Positions 1 to 7,281 of a DNA stretch of 64,000 bases are shown here, one piece after another. Under the pieces are notes generated by a model. That model saw only the letters and a program-made list of their open reading frames with translations. It was not told the origin of the DNA and did not search any database. This stretch comes from JAAYOS01 sp050950785. Its GTDB lineage: Bacteria; Bacillota; Clostridia; Oscillospirales; JAAYOS01. Where the stretch lies: assembly GCA_050950785.1 (NCBI GenBank), contig JBMNIG010000013.1:1-64000 (forward strand). Direction: 5' to 3'. Position 1 is the first letter of the stretch. Each line of letters opens with the position of its first letter. The position numbers and the translations under genes are program-made.

Positions 1-411
1 CGAAATATCAAAACCCGCATCTATATAGCCCTGCCGGATCACCTCGTAATAGTAACGACCCGGTGCTCCCAAAGGTCTACCTTCATTCATGATATACACC
101 ATTGCGGGTACCCACTGCCCTTTGAAACGTACCTTAACCGTTTCTTTCCGGTATAGATGCGGATAACCTTCATATCTGTCCAGCGCCTTCTCATCATTAG
201 GCATGATTCTCCAGAGCAGTACCGGTACACTTTCACCTTTTTGTTTTTCTATTGTCGCTACTGCGCCGCCATTCCCTCCTCTGAATAACAGCCGGTATCC
301 TGTGAGTTTTGCACTCCCCAGCACTTTTGCCGTTGGGCAGCGGTATGCCATCTGCCTTAAGTTCAGATTGCTTCCGTATGCTAAATATATGGTTCCTTTT
401 TCTTTGCTCAT
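1..411 (-). CDS. AIG2-like gamma-glutamylcyclotransferase family protein (partial, 3' end outside the window)
   Basis: The 137 codons present begin with MSKEKGTIYLAYGSNLN, and the YGSNL loop is the hallmark of the gamma-glutamylcyclotransferase/AIG2 fold. Family members cyclise gamma-glutamyl groups to 5-oxoproline or remove gamma-glutamylamine adducts. The conserved segment around residues 70-80 (LWRIMPNDEKALDRYEGYP) also fits, with the usual acidic residue before the GYP turn. The ATG at 411 follows AAGGAGGATGATACG. The reading frame is open to base 1. It is the last visible gene of a minus-strand prophage run and lies 61 bases after an amidoligase. Comparative genomics has described this pairing in Firmicutes phages: one enzyme would attach an amine or peptide to a carboxylate and the other would remove or trim it. 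The substrate is unknown. Confidence 0.85.
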   Translation of the reverse strand, partial: MSKEKGTIYLAYGSNLNLRQMAYRCPTAKVLGSAKLTGYRLLFRGGNGGAVATIEKQKGESVPVLLWRIMPNDEKALDRYEGYPHLYRKETVKVRFKGQWVPAMVYIMNEGRPLGAPGRYYYEVIRQGYIDAGFDIS

Positions 412-472
412 CGTATCATCCTCCTTGTATTTACCAAGGCAGAGGCGGAGATCCACCCCTGCGCTTGTCTAT

Positions 473-1372
473 CTATGCTGCCCGAAACCGCCATGCTGCG
501 TTACCATCAAGGTGTTTGCAAAGATGCTCCCGGCAGTTTTTGAACTCATCACCAATAAGTCCTATGCGGTTGAGATATGTCCGCATGGCAAACTTCTCAT
601 TTTCAACCTGTGGTTTCTTGCTGGAAGCGCATTTTTGGGTTAATGCCTGATGGTTTAACGCAAGGGCAAGCACTATGTAGCTTCTAATTTTTCCCGCATG
701 AAGTTCGCTGTTAAAGCCTCGAAGCTCAATTGTCCCATTGCCGTTAAAAAAGCTGTGCAGGTTCAAAAAGTGGTACCTGCTATTATGGTAATGGGTGCTT
801 CGGCTTTCGCTGTAACCTTCGTACCAGATGCTCTCAATCGCCGCCATGGTTTTGGGCTTACGCCGATTCATCTTCTCAACCAGTGCCGCATCCATCTTTT
901 TACAAAACCGCATCCTGTCCGGCTCAATCTGCAATGCTTTATAGAAAAGGTCATTCTTGCTGGCGATAATGTTAATAAAATTACGGATGCTTCGCGGTGT
1001 GTGGTCTGCACCGTCTATATGGATATGAATTCCACAGCTTGTGTTTGCAAAACCTCCAGCCTTGCGAAGCCTCCTTATCAATTCCTGCAGGGTTTCAATG
1101 TCTTCGCGGTATGTCAGTATCGGGCTTACCAACTCGACGCTATATTCCCGGCCAGCCGCCACAATCCTGCCGTTTTCCTTTTTCTGAGTCCGGATGCTCC
1201 CGTCGCTCATGAATTTCCATATCCGTCCATCCGGTGCAATAACCTTTTGGGTATCGTAATAATCTCCGCTGGATTCAACCCTCCCTCCAAGAAAAGCTGC
1301 TGCAGTTTTTGCCGCTTGTTTTCTTGTAATCCCCGTCAATTCTACCTCGATTCCAAATCTCGTTGTAAGCAT
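473..1372 (-). CDS. putative amidoligase (COOH-NH2 ligase fold)
   Basis: This 299-aa protein resembles the phage 'amidoligase enzyme' family, a branch of the glutamine-synthetase/GCS-like carboxylate-amine ligases. Visible hallmarks are GIEVELTG at residues 7-14, ELVSPIL at 80-86, CGIHIHID at 113-120 and the basic ELRGF strand at 216-220. In this fold these acidic and histidine residues bind Mg-ATP. The start at 1372 is preferred over an upstream in-frame ATG because GAGGAG lies eight bases before it. The C-terminal 50 residues form a helical module that recurs in the neighbour at 2069-2761. The gene sits between DUF4314 and an AIG2-like cyclotransferase. The likely role is forming an isopeptide or amide bond on a phage or host molecule, but the substrate is not known. 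Confidence 0.82.
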   Translation of the reverse strand: MLTTRFGIEVELTGITRKQAAKTAAAFLGGRVESSGDYYDTQKVIAPDGRIWKFMSDGSIRTQKKENGRIVAAGREYSVELVSPILTYREDIETLQELIRRLRKAGGFANTSCGIHIHIDGADHTPRSIRNFINIIASKNDLFYKALQIEPDRMRFCKKMDAALVEKMNRRKPKTMAAIESIWYEGYSESRSTHYHNSRYHFLNLHSFFNGNGTIELRGFNSELHAGKIRSYIVLALALNHQALTQKCASSKKPQVENEKFAMRTYLNRIGLIGDEFKNCREHLCKHLDGNAAWRFRAA

Positions 1373-1513
1373 TGCGCTTTCTCCTCGCTTTCTCTGTGTT
1401 TTTTGCCCTTTGGCAGTGTACATTAGGCCATTGAAAACACAGGATAGCAAGGCAATTCTGCGTGAGTTTCCACTGGATTTTGAACAATTTTACACATCTT
1501 GAATTGTGTACAT

Positions 1514-1744
1514 TTACAGCTTTCTGATCACATCTATACCATAGGCTACACCCAAAGAAGAACCGCAGTCCCAGTTGATATGAACAGTTCCGATATCATC
1601 CACGAAAGATACTGTTCCTTGGTCTCCCGGTTTCAGCTTAGAATACGGATCATCCATGCAGATAAGCTCAACACGTGTTCCCGGCGGATACTGCTCTTTA
1701 ATGCGAAGGACTGTTTCTTTTGAAGGGAAGCCTCTTGCACTCAT
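1514..1744 (-). CDS. DUF4314 domain protein
   Basis: This 76-aa protein matches the DUF4314 pattern: a short basic N-terminus, then GTRVELICMDDPYSKLKPGD around residues 22-41, then a beta-barrel-like stretch ending in HINWDCGSSLGVAYGID. The family looks like a small SH3-type barrel and is common in phages and conjugative elements of Firmicutes. Its function is unknown. The ATG overlaps the stop of the preceding gene by four bases (ATGA), so the two are probably translationally coupled. About 140 bases separate it from the amidoligase start. Confidence 0.8.
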   Translation of the reverse strand: MSARGFPSKETVLRIKEQYPPGTRVELICMDDPYSKLKPGDQGTVSFVDDIGTVHINWDCGSSLGVAYGIDVIRKL

Positions 1745-2076
1745 AGTTCGTCCTCCTCTCCAGGATAATATGCGGCATACTTTGGGTAATCTCTACCATC
1801 CGGCATTACCAACACTCCATCAGACCGTCCCCGCTGCTTAACCAGCAGGCAACGCCACACTCCATCCTCATTAACGTGACAAAGCCCTTTATTTTCCTCA
1901 ATGAAAATGCGATCAACACATAGGTCGGCAACGAAGTTATCATAATCAATCTTTGATAGCTCGATAGTTTTTACAACTACAAATCGTTTCCTCGTCTCAT
2001 ACCGATGCGGCACTTTTAAATCCTCTATTCTAAACGGATGCTTGACAAAGAAGGCGGTGCTATGAAAATCATTCAT
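1741..2076 (-). CDS. small phage protein of unknown function
   Basis: I do not recognise a named family. The 111-aa product starts MNDFHSTAFFVKHPFR. It has a beta-rich middle containing RKRFVVVKTIELSKIDYDNF, a line of the type found in small phage-encoded accessory proteins, and a very acidic tail (YYPGEEDEL). The ATG at 2076 overlaps the stop of the preceding pseudoenzyme gene by eight bases, and its own stop overlaps the DUF4314 start, so it is locked into the prophage transcription unit. A longer in-frame reading begins at 2169, but it would lie deep inside the upstream gene and has no ribosome binding site. Confidence 0.65.
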   Translation of the reverse strand: MNDFHSTAFFVKHPFRIEDLKVPHRYETRKRFVVVKTIELSKIDYDNFVADLCVDRIFIEENKGLCHVNEDGVWRCLLVKQRGRSDGVLVMPDGRDYPKYAAYYPGEEDEL

Positions 2077-2761
2077 TTTCGTCCACCGCCTTTGCTCTGC
2101 CTTTCCGATACGCCCCGTTACCGGACAGCCTTGAAAGTAACACCTTGCGTTCAGTTTTGAAGTTATCACCTATAAACCCCAACCTAAGCAGGAAACAGCG
2201 AAAAGCATATTTTTCATTATCTGTTGGTTTTTCTTTTCGTAGTACTCGCTTCTGTAATTTTGCCTGTTCTGCCATCTGCTTTGCCAGCGTTATATAGGTC
2301 TGCACTTCATCAGCATTTAAAGTCGCGTTCCAGAAAGGGAAGGAAATCTCATCATTTTCAGCTAAGACTACAAGTTCCCCCTCAATCAACATCGCCTTCT
2401 TTATCAATGTCTCTTTGCTGGCCAGCATATTATTTAGGTTTTCAAGGCTAATCGCGCTAAAGCCCTCCAACGAAAGAGTAATTGTCATGGTCCCCTCTGC
2501 TGAAAAGCCCTCCACATTCAACGTGTCAATAACTGAACGGATGGTTTTTATTTCATTGAGACTGATTTTCGGTGAGTGAACCACACTGTCCCTGTCAATC
2601 GTCCAACTGCCAGCAGATTTTTCGTCTTTAATCTCATACAAAAACTCCGGTGCTCCGGCATAGCGCACCTGGCCTTCAAGGGCTTCAGCTATGACCGAGG
2701 CAATGGCTTTTCTCTCCTGACCGACAATCTTCTGTGAAAAGCGAAAGCTGTTATTGCTCAT
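2069..2761 (-). CDS. amidoligase-like pseudoenzyme ('virulence-related protein' of phages)
   Basis: This 230-aa protein aligns by eye with the amidoligase at 473-1372 over much of its length. The last 50 residues match best: NEKYAFRCFLLRLGFIGDNF here against NEKFAMRTYLNRIGLIGDEF there. The helix NNMLASKETL parallels NIIASKNDL. The catalytic strands do not survive: CGIHIHID is replaced by GTMTITLSLE, and the ELRGF strand by SFPFWN. It therefore probably keeps the fold without ligase chemistry. Public annotation often labels this phage family 'virulence-related', without functional support. The start at 2761 has GGAGG eight bases upstream; the ATG nine bases earlier is too close to it. Confidence 0.7.
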   Translation of the reverse strand: MSNNSFRFSQKIVGQERKAIASVIAEALEGQVRYAGAPEFLYEIKDEKSAGSWTIDRDSVVHSPKISLNEIKTIRSVIDTLNVEGFSAEGTMTITLSLEGFSAISLENLNNMLASKETLIKKAMLIEGELVVLAENDEISFPFWNATLNADEVQTYITLAKQMAEQAKLQKRVLRKEKPTDNEKYAFRCFLLRLGFIGDNFKTERKVLLSRLSGNGAYRKGRAKAVDENE

Positions 2762-2877
2762 GCCATACACCTCCCCTCAAATAAGCTAAAACATTTTTGA
2801 TTCCCATAAAAAATCCCACCTTTCCTTTTTGGTGGGGTACATTAACGCTCTGTTTTGAGGGGAAAGCAAGGACATTT

Positions 2878-4131
2878 TTAATCAATCTGTGTTTCCGCGT
2901 AAGGTATTTTTTCACTACCTGTTACCAAGAATACTGAATCTGCGCCAAATTGTGAAACATAGCGCTTTACAATCACATCGCAGTATTTCGAGTCAAGCTC
3001 CATCATAAAACAAACCCGCCCGGTCTGCTGTGCCGCAATCATTGTCGTACCAGAACCACCGAACAGGTCAAGAGTTAAATCTCCAATATGGGAACTATTG
3101 AGCATTGCCTTTGCTACAAGCGATACCGGCTTCATGGTAGGGTGCTCCTCCGATACTTTAGGACGGGGTATCTCCCAAACATCTGACTGTTTACGGTCTT
3201 TAAGCGGGCAAAGGCGTGTTCCTTCAAGCCAACCATACCAGATCGGCTCGTACTGGGTATGATAGTCCTTTCTTGATAGTACCAAGCTGTCTTTTTTCCA
3301 TATAATTGTGCTCGACCAGTGATACCCTGCCTCCCGCATGACGTTCATCAAACTGCCCCATTCCTGAGCACTCATTACCACATAGGTCATGCATCCGGCT
3401 TCAGAAACCTCTTTCATGCATTTAAAAGCGCGCAATAAAAAAGCGCCGAATTCTTCGGTGCTCATATTGTCATTTAGAATTTGTCTTGGCTTCCAGCTTG
3501 GATGCCTGGTATCTGAACCGTAATCAACATTCCAGGGTGGGTCGGTGAAAACAAATCTCGCCTTTTGTCCGTTCATCAGCTTTTGCACATCTGAAAGCAT
3601 GGTGCTATCACCGCACATCAGACGGTGGCTGCCAAGTACCCATATGTCGCCCTTTTTGGTAACCGGAGTTTTAATCTCTGCAATTGCCTTTTCTGTATCG
3701 AAATTATCCTCTTTGACATTAGCGGTTGTTTTATCACGGAACAACTCATCAATTTCCGCAGCATCAAACCCGGTAAGAGAAACGTCAAAACCATCTTCAT
3801 TTAAATCCATAAGCAGATCGGTCAAAAGCGGAATATCAAACTCACCACTGATTTTATTCAGCGCGACATTGAGCGCCTTTTCCCGCTGTTCATCCAAATC
3901 AACTACAACACAGTCGATCTCCTTATACCCCAAAGCTGTAAGTACTTTATAACGCTGATGTCCGCCGACAATATTCCCGGTGCGTTTATTCCATATGACC
4001 GGCTCTACATATCCAAACTCTTCAATAGACCGACGTAATTTTTCATATTCAGGGTCACCAGGCTTTAAATCTTTCCGCGGATTATATTTCGAAGGTTTTA
4101 ATTTTTCTGCTGGTATTTTCAGTATATCCAT
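2878..4131 (-). CDS. ParB-fused DNA methyltransferase, DPPW type
   Basis: The first ~95 residues are a ParB/sulfiredoxin-type domain with KYNPRKDLKPGD at 15-26 and the nucleotide-loop motif GGHQR at 56-60. A linker leads to an amino-methyltransferase domain with the catalytic DPPW at 197-200 before the AdoMet-binding DLFGGSGTT at 355-363, which is the beta-class order. DPPW points to N6-adenine methylation. Length (417 aa) is normal for these phage enzymes. The start is fixed by GGAGGG inside the last codons of the preceding gene, whose stop is only five bases away. No cognate restriction enzyme is nearby, so protection of phage DNA or marking of packaging or replication sites is more likely than a restriction-modification pair. 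Confidence 0.9.
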   Translation of the reverse strand: MDILKIPAEKLKPSKYNPRKDLKPGDPEYEKLRRSIEEFGYVEPVIWNKRTGNIVGGHQRYKVLTALGYKEIDCVVVDLDEQREKALNVALNKISGEFDIPLLTDLLMDLNEDGFDVSLTGFDAAEIDELFRDKTTANVKEDNFDTEKAIAEIKTPVTKKGDIWVLGSHRLMCGDSTMLSDVQKLMNGQKARFVFTDPPWNVDYGSDTRHPSWKPRQILNDNMSTEEFGAFLLRAFKCMKEVSEAGCMTYVVMSAQEWGSLMNVMREAGYHWSSTIIWKKDSLVLSRKDYHTQYEPIWYGWLEGTRLCPLKDRKQSDVWEIPRPKVSEEHPTMKPVSLVAKAMLNSSHIGDLTLDLFGGSGTTMIAAQQTGRVCFMMELDSKYCDVIVKRYVSQFGADSVFLVTGSEKIPYAETQID

Positions 4132-4136
4132 AAATC

Positions 4137-5435
4137 TTAACCCTCCAGTTTGATGGCTTTTTCACCGGTGAATTCCTCCCAGCGCTTAACAGCTAAATCA
4201 CAGTAAACAGGGGATAACTCCATTGCGTAGCATTTACGCTCGGTCTGTTCAGCCGCAATTATAGTAGTTCCGCTACCAGAGAACGGCTCAAGCACAATAC
4301 CGCCTTTGTCGCTGTGCATTTTGATGCACCGCCATGGAAGCTCCACAGGGAACATTGCAGGATGCTCCTTGTTTGCCCGTACAGTGGTCATCTCCCATAT
4401 CCCAGCATAACCCCATTTCTTGCGTTCTTCCTTTGTAAGCCGTTTCACAAATTTATAACTGTGTCCCGCAAAGGCTGAAAGCCATACATATTCCTGATCG
4501 TTATATTCCTCAACTTCTCCTTTATTGCTGAAGGCTGAAATATACTCATACTGCTGAACCGGCTTGTTTGAAACAAGATGATAGGGTCCTACGCCGAAAT
4601 TTTGCCCTTGTTTCTTCCAAATGCGGATCCAGATAGGGCGGTAACCATTGTCCAAAAACATATTCACACTGTAAACGCTGGTGGGTTCAATAAACTGAGA
4701 GCCGGTGGCATAGAGATCACCTAAGTTCCAGCAGACAATATCTGCATACCTGCACAAGTTTCTAATCACTGGGCGTACTGTCTCGAACCATGGCTCAATC
4801 CCGGCTTTTTCATATTCTTTGCCTACCCCATATGGAGGGGAAGTCACTGCCATCTGTGCGTGACACCCTTCCATCAACTTCTCAAAATCCTCATCCTTAG
4901 TAGAGTCGCCGCACATCAAGCGATGATTCCCGAGAAGCCAGATATCGCCCCGCTTCGTTACAGGCTCGCGCTGCACAATTTCCTCATGCGCTTTATCTAT
5001 GTCAAAGCTGTCTTGTATCGCCTCTTTGGAGTACCATCGGTTAAGCAGTTCGTCTATTTCAGAAGCGTCAAACCCTGTAAGCGAAACATCAAATGCACCT
5101 GCGTCCAACTCAGCCATCAGTTCAGCCAGTTTATTCTCGTCCCACTCTCCCTGAATCTTATTAAGAGCAAGATTAAGCGCTTTTTCTCTCTGCAGGTCAA
5201 GATCCACAACGACGCAATCTATCTCTGTCTGTCCCAAGTCCAGCAAAACCTTTAAGCGTTGATGCCCGCCTACCACATTACCTGTTTTTTGGTTCCAGAT
5301 AACAGGCTCCACATAGCCAAATTCCTCTATTGACCGTTTTAGCTTTTCATATTCCTTATCGCCAGGTTTTAAATCCTTGCGCGGGTTGTATGCTGCTGGA
5401 TTAAGTTTTTCAACAGATATTTTTTGTATGTTCAT
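4137..5435 (-). CDS. ParB-fused DNA methyltransferase, SPPY type
   Basis: This 432-aa protein has the same layout as the next gene. A ParB-like domain occupies residues 1-95 (GGHQR at 56-60), almost identical to the neighbour's. The methyltransferase domain has SPPY at 199-202 and EPFSGSGTT near residue 385. SPPY is typical of N4-cytosine enzymes, so the pair probably modifies different bases. The ATG at 5435 follows AGGAG by eight bases and lies within the end of the 60-aa gene. The two ParB halves are far more alike than the methylase halves, which suggests duplication followed by a catalytic-domain swap. Confidence 0.9.
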   Translation of the reverse strand: MNIQKISVEKLNPAAYNPRKDLKPGDKEYEKLKRSIEEFGYVEPVIWNQKTGNVVGGHQRLKVLLDLGQTEIDCVVVDLDLQREKALNLALNKIQGEWDENKLAELMAELDAGAFDVSLTGFDASEIDELLNRWYSKEAIQDSFDIDKAHEEIVQREPVTKRGDIWLLGNHRLMCGDSTKDEDFEKLMEGCHAQMAVTSPPYGVGKEYEKAGIEPWFETVRPVIRNLCRYADIVCWNLGDLYATGSQFIEPTSVYSVNMFLDNGYRPIWIRIWKKQGQNFGVGPYHLVSNKPVQQYEYISAFSNKGEVEEYNDQEYVWLSAFAGHSYKFVKRLTKEERKKWGYAGIWEMTTVRANKEHPAMFPVELPWRCIKMHSDKGGIVLEPFSGSGTTIIAAEQTERKCYAMELSPVYCDLAVKRWEEFTGEKAIKLEG

Positions 5436-5592
5436 GCTGCATTCTCCTGTTCAATATTTTCTTAAGACCCTTTTTTGCGCCCTCACAATCTCCGTTTATT
5501 ACTTGTCCCCGCAGAGTCTTAAACTGCTGCTTCGTTAAATGGTCTTTATATTTTCTTAGTTCCCTAAGAAAGATTGAATTTGTTTTATGCAT
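5410..5592 (-). CDS. small conserved prophage protein (60 aa)
   Basis: The product is basic and helical (KTNSIFLRELRKYKDHLTKQ). Such short proteins regularly sit just downstream of the terminase small subunit in Firmicutes prophages. No function is known. The start codon shares one base with the terminase stop (TGATG), with AGGAGG eight bases upstream. The 3' end runs 26 bases into the methyltransferase gene, which is unusually deep for a chance open frame and argues for a compact phage operon. The high Lys/Arg content hints at nucleic-acid binding; that is inference only. Confidence 0.65.
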   Translation of the reverse strand: MHKTNSIFLRELRKYKDHLTKQQFKTLRGQVINGDCEGAKKGLKKILNRRMQHEHTKNIC

Positions 5593-6143
5593 CAGCCACC
5601 CCTCCTGGCTGTCAGTAGTTTTTCCATAACATCATCGTGAGGAGTAGCCCCCTTGTATTCGGTAGCACAGTTTTCCCGCACGACTTGATAAATTTGATAC
5701 CACAGGTTATTGGCCTGTTTCATAAAGCTTTGACTCATAGCCACATAAGGTGACGGGATGGCATTGCCAGTTGTCGGATGCTTAGCAAGAAAGCCAAATT
5801 CAGTGATACATTCCTCGCACTGGATCCACCGCGCCACACTCTGGGCATATTGCTCTATAAGCTGCGCAGGGATAAGGTGAACACACCTGCGTTCCTTAAG
5901 CCACTGCCATGTTTTTTCGTATATTTCCACCGCCAGTGTTGTTTTTCCGTTCTTCTGCTTTGCAGCAAGATAATCCCTCGGTGGCGGCATGCTCTCTCCT
6001 TCCAGTTCCGCAGCATCCGTAAACTCCATTACCATGAGCTTTCGTCTGCCGGGGTTTCCTTCCAAAATCTTATCCGCCAGAGGCTTTTTCTTCTGTCCTG
6101 CACCGATACGTGCCCCGCCGCGGTTGGTACCGTCCTTTGCCAT
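5592..6143 (-). CDS. terS: P27-family phage terminase small subunit
   Basis: This 183-aa protein opens with NRGGARIGAGQKKKPLADKI, the Gly/Arg-rich lead-in typical of P27-type small terminases, followed by LEGNPGRRKL. A helical core (IEQYAQSVARWIQCEE, residues ~100-115) would form the DNA-recognition and oligomerisation part. In phage heads this subunit recognises the packaging site and recruits the large ATPase/nuclease, which should lie beyond the left edge. I chose ATG 6143 because GAGG lies eight bases before it; two alternative starts six and nine bases upstream overlap that site. It is the first gene of the prophage run, so promoter and packaging signals should lie in 6150-6300. Confidence 0.88.
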   Translation of the reverse strand: MAKDGTNRGGARIGAGQKKKPLADKILEGNPGRRKLMVMEFTDAAELEGESMPPPRDYLAAKQKNGKTTLAVEIYEKTWQWLKERRCVHLIPAQLIEQYAQSVARWIQCEECITEFGFLAKHPTTGNAIPSPYVAMSQSFMKQANNLWYQIYQVVRENCATEYKGATPHDDVMEKLLTARRGG

Positions 6144-6509
6144 ACACATCACCTCGATTCATGTAAAAATAAACAGGGGATATACCCCGTTTGAAACTGC
6201 GATTTTTCGCGCGTGACCCCCCGCCCGTTTCCGGGGTGAAAAGCGGTAGAGATTTAGACCCCCCTACCCTATAAACTGCAGAAAATCTCAAAAGCTAAGC
6301 AGTTCTTTAAATTTCGTGAGATTTTTTGCATCTATTTTAAGCCGTTTTTCGGCATTGTTTTCAAACGAGGTATTTGCCCCTGTTAAAAAAGAAGTGAGTG
6401 TTTTTATTTACTTGTCAGTCAAACGAACAATTTGACAATTGACCGTCATTCTGTCCAATAAAGTCTGGCAAAGATGCTTGTCTTCGGCTGCATCTATCCA
6501 TGCCGACAG
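6144..6509. other. prophage/recombinase junction, possible packaging site
   Basis: No convincing gene lies here. Read on the minus strand toward the terminase, it holds a G-rich tract (GGGCGGGGGGTCACGCGCG near 6210-6230) and CTAAATCTCTACCGC, the kind of sequence often found just ahead of terS where cohesive-end or packaging sites lie. The HNH endonuclease gene usually found upstream of a P27 terminase is absent. From about 6300 the DNA becomes AT-rich and runs into the recombinase remnant, so the two units were probably joined by a deletion or recombination. Confidence 0.35.
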
Positions 6510-7124
6510 TTCACGATTGGTTATAAAAATTGCAGTGGCACATTTAAACGCAGAAGTCACTCAAGCGGAAGACATCGAATTGCTTGGTGCTGCTCCACTC
6601 ATATTGCTGACATCAAGAAATGCTCTATGAAATATGTGCCGGAGTCCGATTTCGAATACGCATTTGTCACCATGATGAACAAGCTCATATTCGGACATGC
6701 ATTTGTCCTAAGACCATTGTTAGTCAGTTTGCGTGGGATGAGTTCCGATGAAACGCTGGAAAACATACGTGCGCTTGACAAGAAGCTTGAAGAAAACACA
6801 GAACAGCGAAATGTACTGGTTGGGCTGATGACCAAAGGTTATCTTGAGCCTGCCGTTTACAATAAGAGCAATAATGAACTGCTGCAGGAGGCAGAACGCC
6901 TGCGCCGCCAAAAGGAATCCATAACGCGATTTTTGAATAATGACTTTCAAAACCTAAGTGAGGTCAGTGCTCTGCTGCAATATGCTACCAAGGCATCAAT
7001 ACTAACGGGCTTTGACGGGGACATTTTCAAACGCTTTGTAGAGCGGGTTGTTGTGTATTCCAGGTCGGAGATTGGATTTGAATTAAAATGCGGCATTACG
7101 CTAAAAGAAAGACCAGCTAATTAA
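6510..7124 (+). pseudogene. large serine recombinase, C-terminal remnant
   Basis: The open frame continues leftward only as non-homologous sequence. From about 6510 it reads like the end of a large serine recombinase: a damaged zinc ribbon (NCSGTFKRRSHSSGRH, then WCCSTHIADIKKC), the long coiled coil (LDKKLEENTEQRNVLVGLM and LLQEAERLRRQKESI), and the closing beta strands (FVERVVVYSRSEIGFELKCG). The catalytic N-terminal domain and the recombinase helix domain are missing, so it cannot act alone. It is co-oriented with the two recombinase genes at 8988 and 9406 and was probably the first member of a three-gene recombinase set. Confidence 0.75.
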
Positions 7125-7281
7125 AGTCAAGAGTTTATAATAAAAATTTTGAGAAATTTTTTTAGGCTCCTGACGTTAATGAAACGCATGACAACAAGAC
7201 CACCTAGGTGAGGTAGACATAAAATAGCTGGTCTAAAATAGCAAGTTGCTCTTTGAAAACTGAACATCAAGTACAGTACTA

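Noticed and set aside
698..1426. Plus-strand 242-codon frame opposite the amidoligase
   Set aside because: It is the shadow of a recognised gene on the other strand and has no ribosome binding site or family resemblance.
6070..6291. Minus-strand 73-codon frame as an HNH endonuclease upstream of terS
   Set aside because: The translation has no HNH or Cys motifs and lies across the G-rich leader of the terminase gene.
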